9,658 nucleotides of DNA from Planctomycetota bacterium (lineage in GTDB: Bacteria; Planctomycetota; Phycisphaerae; UBA1845), in assembly GCA_022561255.1 (NCBI GenBank), contig JADFRO010000090.1:1-9658 (forward strand). Reading direction: 5' to 3'. How positions within the stretch are numbered: position 1 is the stretch's first letter; every line of letters starts with the position of its first letter. This document shows, one piece after another, positions 6,098 through 9,658 of this stretch. Under the pieces are notes generated by a model. It saw only the letters and a list, made by a program, of their open reading frames with translations, did no database searches and was not told where the DNA came from. The translations under genes and the position numbers were made by a program.

Positions 6098-6658
6098 ATG
6101 TTCGTGGAGTGCGATTGTTTTGGTCAGGCCGACCGCGACGACGACGGCGTGCTCGGCGTGTGCGACAACTGTCCGCTTCAGTTCAACCCCGATCAGCTCG
6201 ACGCCGACGGAGATGGTCGTGGTGACGTCTGCGACACCTGTCCGGTTCAGCTCGCCCTGGCGGGAACCCGACACGCTGATGCGACGCTCGACCTGCTCTA
6301 CACGCTTCGCGATCAAGTGCTCGCCGTAACGCCGCAAGGTCGGCGCTATGTCGAGCTGTTCTACCGCCACGCCGACGAGCTGCGGGCGATCATGCTTGCG
6401 GATCCGCGTTCGGGTGTGGAAGCGATGCGCCTCGTGTGGCGGTTTCTCCCGGACCTTCAGCGCATTATAGCCGGGCAGGGTAGAACGTTGTCCGACGACG
6501 ACGTTCGCGTAATCGAACGCTTCGTGTGGCGAATAGAGCCGCGCGCGAGTGAGCCGTTACGTGTCGATCTTCGGTCGTTCCAAGCAGAGCTCCGTCGCGG
6601 TGACGTCATCCGGGCGCTGCGAATCAAGCCGGGGCGAAGACACGGTCGCCGCGAATAG
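6098..6658 (+). CDS. Thrombospondin type-3-repeat and helical C-terminal part of the interrupted secreted protein
   Basis: These 186 codons are in the same reading frame as the preceding segment, separated only by TGA GAG. The segment begins with MFVECDCFGQ and then has two acidic Ca2+-binding repeats of thrombospondin type-3 style: DRDDDGVLGVCDNCP and DADGDGRGDVCDTCP. The remaining 140 or so residues are predicted helical, with TLRDQVLAVTPQGRRYVELF (residues 64-83) and an FYRHADELR continuation. This resembles the helix pair that follows the CFI box in CFI-box-CTERM proteins (LRxFRD..., GRxxVxxYY...), although the CFI box itself is not present. No SD precedes ATG 6098 and there is no signal peptide, so independent translation is doubtful. 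It is best read as the C-terminal part of a 318-codon gene starting at 5702. Confidence 0.65.
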   Translation: MFVECDCFGQADRDDDGVLGVCDNCPLQFNPDQLDADGDGRGDVCDTCPVQLALAGTRHADATLDLLYTLRDQVLAVTPQGRRYVELFYRHADELRAIMLADPRSGVEAMRLVWRFLPDLQRIIAGQGRTLSDDDVRVIERFVWRIEPRASEPLRVDLRSFQAELRRGDVIRALRIKPGRRHGRRE

Positions 6659-6726
6659 ACTTGACGCCGCGAAGAGATTGGACGCGGTTTTATTGGGGCA
6701 TCGTTCCTCTTTCCCCACTCCTCTCA

Positions 6727-6737
6727 TCCCCCCTTGC
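6727..6737 (+). repeat. Decayed copy of the C-run hairpin repeat
   Basis: TCCCCCCTTGC is identical to the left arm of the intact repeat at 7961. It is followed by TACAG, as if the G-run arm had been deleted. It lies in the 180-bp gap between the Cys-rich/type-3 gene and the flagellin gene. Confidence 0.4.
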
Positions 6738-6779
6738 TACAGCAGAGTCGGTTTTCGTGCAGCGGAGCGTTCCTTCCCT

Positions 6780-6810
6780 CCCCTCTTGCAAAGTGGGGAA
6801 ACAGGGGGGT
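6780..6810 (+). repeat. C-run/G-run hairpin repeat, copy A
   Basis: CCCCTCTT (6780-6787) pairs with AAGTGGGG (6791-6798) around a GCA loop, with one T:T mismatch, and is followed by AAACAGGGGGGT. The layout of stem, 3-nt loop and tail matches the copy at 7961-7995. It sits between convergent genes (stops at 6658 and 6839) and could act as a transcription terminator or mRNA-end structure, although no clear U-run follows on either strand. Confidence 0.6.
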
Positions 6811-6838
6811 CGAGCGATTAACGAAAACGGAGTTGGCG

Positions 6839-7654
6839 CTAGTTGCCGAGTAGTTGCAACACCGCCCGGGACTGCTGCTGTGCGATTTTGAGTACTTTGA
6901 TCCCTGACGTAGAAAGGATTTGCAGCCGGTTGAGGTTGCTCATTTCGACGGCGTAGTCGGTGTCGAGGATGCGGCTTCTGCTTTCGGTGAGGTTTTCGAA
7001 GGCGATCTGGTTGGATCGAAGCTGTGGGCCGATGACGTTCTTTTGAAAGCCGCCGATTTTCCCGCGTGCGATGGCAACGTCGAGCGACGCCTGCCTCAGC
7101 GCCGTGCTCGCAGCCTCATAATTCCCGCTGGAAAGGTCGTTCGCTGCGCCGGATCGAACGGAAACCGCAGCCGCGTACGCACTGTCGTAAAGTGCTTCGA
7201 CGTCGGCGTTTCCGGTTCCCTCCATGTTGAATCCGCTGAGGGAGTCGACGGCGTCACCGTGGAACCGTTGGATGCTTGCGACGGTGTTATCGATCTGCAT
7301 CTGATTGGCGGCGATCTCCGCCTTGCTTAGACCGGCTTGGTTCGAGCCGGCGATGACGAGGGTGTTGAGATCGCTGAACAGTGCGGAGAGCTGGGCGGCG
7401 TTTCCTTCGGCGATGGCTGCGTTGGCGTCGGCTCGTTGCAGCGAGCGACTCTGCGCTTCGAGTCGACCCAGCTCCGACGATAAGCGCGAGGCCGCGATCA
7501 GCCCGGCTGGATCGTCCTTGCCCGAGTTGATCCGCCTGCCCGTCGCCAGCCGCTTGAACACGTCCGACAGCCTTCGCTGCGTGCGGTCCAGGGCGGACAG
7601 GGCCGATAACGTTGATGTTGATGAGTGGATCCGTAGCACGTCTTCAATTTGCAA
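6839..7654 (-). CDS. Short flagellin
   Basis: This is the subunit of the flagellar filament, exported by the flagellar type III apparatus. The product is about 271 residues, a short flagellin with reduced surface domains. The N-terminal D0/D1 region shows the flagellin signature RLATGRRINSGKDDPAGLI (35-53) after coiled segments (LSALSALDRTQRRLSDVF). The C-terminal D1/D0 region shows ENLTESRSRILDTDYAVEM (220-238) followed by SNLNRLQILSTSGIKVL and a terminal VLQLLGN. The central 140-215 region is short and Gly/Ser/Ala-rich. The start is uncertain. TTG 7654 has AGGA only 4 nt upstream, while GTG 7639 would give MLRIHSSTSTLSAL, which aligns better with the usual M-x-x-I-N-T-N beginning. No other flagellar gene is near, so it is an isolated filament gene here. 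Confidence 0.88.
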   Translation of the reverse strand: MQIEDVLRIHSSTSTLSALSALDRTQRRLSDVFKRLATGRRINSGKDDPAGLIAASRLSSELGRLEAQSRSLQRADANAAIAEGNAAQLSALFSDLNTLVIAGSNQAGLSKAEIAANQMQIDNTVASIQRFHGDAVDSLSGFNMEGTGNADVEALYDSAYAAAVSVRSGAANDLSSGNYEAASTALRQASLDVAIARGKIGGFQKNVIGPQLRSNQIAFENLTESRSRILDTDYAVEMSNLNRLQILSTSGIKVLKIAQQQSRAVLQLLGN

Positions 7655-7816
7655 TATGTCCTAAAGATGGGCAATCGGATCGCCGACTACGCCGCCCCAC
7701 GCCGGGCGCGATAAACGGTTTTCGTAAGGCGCGGTATTATCGGGGGCGAGGTGAAGAAGCGGGGGTGAAAAAGTGGAGGCGAAGAACTGTCGCGTGCGAA
7801 GCGGACGCGCGCGGTA

Positions 7817-7913
7817 TCCGAGCCGCGACCGTGCGCAGTTTCCGAGCCGCGACTGTGAGGGAGCGGAAGTTGTGGTTCCGCTCTTCAACCGGCGCGTTCT
7901 TCGCGCGCATCAC
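7817..7913 (+). repeat. GC-rich dispersed repeat, left copy
   Basis: Positions 7841-7913 match 8801-8873 with four mismatches in 73 bp, in direct orientation and at an offset of exactly 960 bp. This copy also contains a 24-bp tandem duplication of its head: TCCGAGCCGCGACCGTG at 7817-7833 recurs with one change at 7841-7857. The downstream part includes CTCTTCAACCGGCGCGTTCT and ends at CGCGCGCATCAC. Confidence 0.85.
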
Positions 7914-7960
7914 TGACGCACAGTGCATGCGCTAAACGCGTCCGCTCGAACCGCTACCCG

Positions 7961-7995
7961 TCCCCCCTTGCCAAGGGGGGACTACAGGGGGGTTA
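7961..7995 (+). repeat. C-run/G-run hairpin repeat, copy B
   Basis: CCCCCCTT (7962-7969) pairs perfectly with AAGGGGGG (7973-7980) around GCC, and ACTACAGGGGGGTTA follows. The second G-run (7986-7991) could compete for the same C-run, giving two alternative stems. It lies 55 bp downstream of the DUF1579 gene end (minus strand) and is the best-preserved of three copies in the window. Confidence 0.7.
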
Positions 7996-8048
7996 GCCGA
8001 GAAACTTCCAGCGTGCGTCTTGCAGCACCGACTCGCCGGACCCGCTTT

Positions 8049-8633
8049 CTATCCGCGCTTCCGCACGTAGACCGTCTCGACGGCCTTGCCCTCTTCGCCG
8101 CCGGGAGGGATGTTGTACGCCGTGATGGTGAGGTGGTCGTTGTCAATCATTTCGAAGACGGTCTTCCAACCCCAGGGCGTCTCGCCGGGTGCCACGCCGT
8201 ACTTACCGGAGACCCAGAAACCATTTTCGGTTTTGTCGCCTTCGGAGAACAGGATGGCCGAGTTCATGTGGAAGTCGTCGAACCAGGAAATCTGAAACTT
8301 GTTGCTTGCCGCGTCGAAGGCGATCGTCTCCTCGCCGGTGCGGGGCTTTCCCTTCATCATTCCTTCGTACGTGTGTCGCACGAAGCGGCCACCGAGCATC
8401 GGCGTAAATTCGCCCTTAACGCTCGACTCGTCAGCGAGTTGCCCGGGTCGAAACCACGTCTTGCAATTTCCTTCCCAGTGGCCGATGAGTGATTTTAGAA
8501 TGTCCACGTGCGTTCTCTCCTTCACGCCGTCTCGCTTGCTTTGGGCGCTCGCAGATTCCTGCTGAGCATAAGACCCCAAGCCAAAGACAAGCAACAGACA
8601 AACAGCCGATGCCGACAATTTATTTGCGTGCAT
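8049..8633 (-). CDS. Secreted DUF1579 family protein
   Basis: The product is 194 residues. It has a signal peptide (residues 1-23: N4, K5, hydrophobic ASAVCLLLVFGLG, cleavage near SYA-Q) and then a DUF1579 domain. Visible family features are LIGHWEGNCKTWFRPG (49-64), EFTPMLGGRFVRHTYEGMMK (75-94), TIAFDAASNKFQISWFDD (103-120), and a last part with VSGKYGVAPGETPWGWKTVF and NDHLTITAYN. DUF1579 proteins are small predicted beta-barrel proteins of unknown function. ATG 8633 has AAGGG (8645-8641, minus strand) 7 nt upstream. It appears to be a single-gene transcript, flanked on both sides by copies of the same GC-rich repeat. Confidence 0.88.
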   Translation of the reverse strand: MHANKLSASAVCLLLVFGLGSYAQQESASAQSKRDGVKERTHVDILKSLIGHWEGNCKTWFRPGQLADESSVKGEFTPMLGGRFVRHTYEGMMKGKPRTGEETIAFDAASNKFQISWFDDFHMNSAILFSEGDKTENGFWVSGKYGVAPGETPWGWKTVFEMIDNDHLTITAYNIPPGGEEGKAVETVYVRKRG

Positions 8634-8640
8634 TACTTTT

Positions 8641-8645
8641 CCCTT
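8641..8645 (-). promoter_or_regulatory. Ribosome binding site of the DUF1579 gene
   Basis: The minus strand reads GAAGGG, 7 nt before ATG 8633. It fixes the start at the beginning of the signal peptide. Confidence 0.65.
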
Positions 8646-8735
8646 CTTGAGGAGCCGCTACTGCGTTGGAGCAGGTCTGCGGGTTCGTGGCAGCGACGTA
8701 GCCGACACTGCCCATTCGACAGATTTCAATCCGCG

Positions 8736-8764
8736 ATCGTAACCGGTCGAACGACCCGATTCAA
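8736..8764 (-). promoter_or_regulatory. Candidate promoter of the DUF1579 gene with inverted repeat in the spacer
   Basis: On the minus strand, TTGAAT (8764-8759), 17 bp, TACGAT (8741-8736); each hexamer matches four of six consensus positions. The spacer contains the inverted repeat GGTCG-AA-CGACC (8745-8756), where a repressor or activator could bind. The leader would be about 95 nt. Confidence 0.35.
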
Positions 8765-8781
8765 GCGGAATGACCGCTTCC

Positions 8782-8873
8782 GTCGCGACCGCGCGTTGTT
8801 TCCGAGCCGCGACCGTGAGGGAGCGAAAGTTGTGGCACCGCTCTTCAACCGGCGCGTTCTTCGCGCGCATCAC
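8782..8873 (+). repeat. GC-rich dispersed repeat, right copy
   Basis: This is the partner of the copy at 7817-7913. The core 8801-8873 is about 95% identical to 7841-7913. The tandem head unit here is degenerate (about 8778-8793). One plus-strand frame reads SRDREGAKVVAPLFNRRVLR, a peptide that arises from the repeat itself. Confidence 0.85.
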
Positions 8874-9000
8874 AAACGCGCCGTGCGTGCATCAGGATCG
8901 TCCAATCGATCCGCGTGCCGTCCACCGGACTCGGCCCTACCGGCTCGACAAGGGGCGCAGCGTGAGTTTTCGACCCGCGGATGTCAATGACTCGTGGAGC

Positions 9001-9658
9001 TTACTCACCGTAACCGAACGTATACTGGCCATCGTGCCTCTTTTTCGCTACGTTTCGCCAAATTGTTGCGCCTGTCGTAGAGTGTGAGCAGAAGATTAGA
9101 CGGTAAAACCTGCGTCCGCGACCCGATATCCGTTCGTATTCAAACTGACTGTAACCGAGGCTTTGTATCTGTCCGACGTAGAGCTTCGTGAGTTCTTCGG
9201 CCCAAGCGTCCTTTGAGCAATGGTCTTTTACTGTTCGCCAGTCAACACCCTCGCCGAGCACCTTGTCCAGATTCGAGTTTGGATCAACCCGATAGACGCC
9301 CTCCGAGTTACGAAGTGCGTCTAGGTAGTCGGGAAAGAAAATGATCAAGTCAACGCGGCGCTTAGCGAGTGCGCGTAGCGTAGAAAAATCAAGATGCAAT
9401 CCGTAAGGATCCAAGAACGCGAGCGAGAGCGACCTCACGGGGAGAGACTGTACGACATCCACGACGCGATCGTTTGCGTCACCGAGCAGCAGTTGTAATT
9501 CGCTCGCAGGCTTGAGCCATGCGATCCGCTTCGACAGTGCCGAATGCTTCCGTTTGTCTAGTTCACATAAGTGCAGGCAATTGAAGGGATGCGGGGCGTG
9601 GGCCGCGAGGAGTGGTGATCCCCAATCAAGCTTTCCGGAATCCCTGAGAGCGTGTTTA
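9001..9658 (-). CDS. tcmP: Three-Cys-motif partner protein TcmP, 5' end outside the window
   Basis: The frame is open from the TAA at 9001-9003 to the right edge (218 codons seen), so the N-terminus lies beyond 9658. Visible features are an early segment with GKLDWGSPLLAA and NCLHLCELDKRK, then LLLGDANDRVVDVVQSLP and SLAFLDPYGLHLDFSTLRAL. The DPYG motif sits at 9411-9400. After it come RRVDLIIFFPDYLDALRN and LDKVLGEGVDWR. The DPYG motif and the Rossmann-like strand/helix order resemble amino-methyltransferases (DPPY motif). Overall the pattern fits the TcmP family, which is usually encoded beside a three-Cys-motif (Gp37/Gp68-like, DUF5131) protein. That partner is not in the window and could lie to the right. 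A GTG at 9462 is internal and should not be taken as the start. The biochemical function is not established. Confidence 0.78.
   Translation of the reverse strand, partial: KHALRDSGKLDWGSPLLAAHAPHPFNCLHLCELDKRKHSALSKRIAWLKPASELQLLLGDANDRVVDVVQSLPVRSLSLAFLDPYGLHLDFSTLRALAKRRVDLIIFFPDYLDALRNSEGVYRVDPNSNLDKVLGEGVDWRTVKDHCSKDAWAEELTKLYVGQIQSLGYSQFEYERISGRGRRFYRLIFCSHSTTGATIWRNVAKKRHDGQYTFGYGE

Larger units (their letters stand above)
7655..8048. other. Gene-free, repeat-bearing gap between flagellin and DUF1579 genes
   Basis: The first part (about 7655-7815) holds the leader of the flagellin gene with no convincing promoter. The centre carries the GC-rich repeat (7817-7913), and the right part carries the C-run hairpin (7961-7995). 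Frames are open across the repeat on both strands, but their products mirror the other repeat copy and have no recognisable protein features, so I see no gene. Confidence 0.6.
8634..9000. other. Gene-free gap with DUF1579 promoter region and second repeat copy
   Basis: From left to right it holds the DUF1579 SD, its leader, a candidate promoter (8736-8764), and the GC-rich repeat (8782-8873). About 125 bp follow, between the repeat and the end of the TcmP gene, in which I see nothing clear. Frames crossing the repeat are open on both strands but look like repeat-derived reading frames, not genes. Confidence 0.6.

Noticed and set aside
6092..6140. TGA at 6092 as a selenocysteine codon with a downstream SECIS-like hairpin (GGTC-aggcc-GACC at 6122-6134)
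   Set aside because: The hairpin has only a 4-bp stem and lacks the expected loop features, and nothing else in the window points to selenoprotein synthesis. A nonsense change or plain readthrough is simpler.
7737..7744. Minus-strand CCCGATAA as a sigma-28 -10 box for the flagellin gene
   Set aside because: The -10 resemblance is good, but no TAAA-type -35 element is present at the required distance.
7612..7935. 107-codon plus-strand frame across the left GC-rich repeat
   Set aside because: Its recognisable stretch (RAATVRERKLW) is encoded by the repeat and recurs at the right copy in another frame context; it overlaps the start of the flagellin gene and has no protein-family features.
8508..8990. 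160-codon plus-strand frame opposite the DUF1579 start and across the right repeat
   Set aside because: It overlaps the signal-peptide region of a well-supported minus-strand gene, and the remainder is repeat-derived.
9001..9462. Treating GTG 9462 as the true start of the TcmP gene
   Set aside because: The frame stays open without a stop to the right edge and encodes conserved-looking sequence (NCLHLCELD, LLLGDAND) upstream of it.

Overview
This is a GC-rich bacterial window that most resembles a planctomycete chromosome, possibly of the Phycisphaerae side of the phylum. The clues are a signal peptidase II with a long insert between its two catalytic aspartates, a DksA-like protein with a half-lost zinc finger and a Lys/Ala-rich tail, a secreted Cys-rich/thrombospondin-type-3 protein, a short flagellin, a DUF1579 protein, and dispersed non-coding repeats between the accessory genes. 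The lineage is inferred from style and not shown by any marker gene.

Layout. Positions 1-2714 (+) hold a co-directional housekeeping block behind a near-consensus sigma-70 promoter: a DksA/TraR-like regulator, lspA (lipoprotein signal peptidase) and ribD (riboflavin deaminase/reductase). Facing it tail to tail, with a 14-bp gap, is a two-TM potassium channel with a cytoplasmic RCK/TrkA module (2729-3733, -). Next comes a possible 66-residue Cys-rich microprotein (3867-4067, +). It is followed by a two-gene minus-strand operon of YceI-like proteins, the upstream one exported and the downstream one a lipoprotein (4060-5389). Divergent from that operon is a secreted Cys-rich protein with Ca-binding type-3 repeats (5702-6658, +), whose frame is cut by a single in-frame TGA at 6092-6094. 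After that come a short flagellin (6839-7654, -), a secreted DUF1579 protein (8049-8633, -) and, running off the right edge, a three-Cys-motif partner protein TcmP (9001 to beyond 9658, -).

The right half (from about 6660) is looser and carries two kinds of repeat. One is a C-run/G-run hairpin (6780-6810 and 7961-7995, with a decayed third copy at 6727). The other is a GC-rich direct repeat of about 73-90 bp at an exact 960-bp offset on either side of the DUF1579 gene (7841-7913 and 8801-8873).

How the genes fit together: LspA would mature lipoproteins such as the YceI-like lipoprotein encoded nearby, but there is no evidence that the blocks form one pathway. No complete new system can be demonstrated. 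The best leads are the interrupted Cys-rich/type-3-repeat gene, the Cys-rich microprotein, the repeat pair around the DUF1579 gene, and TcmP, whose usual partner would lie outside the window. No tRNA, rRNA, CRISPR array or transposase was seen.
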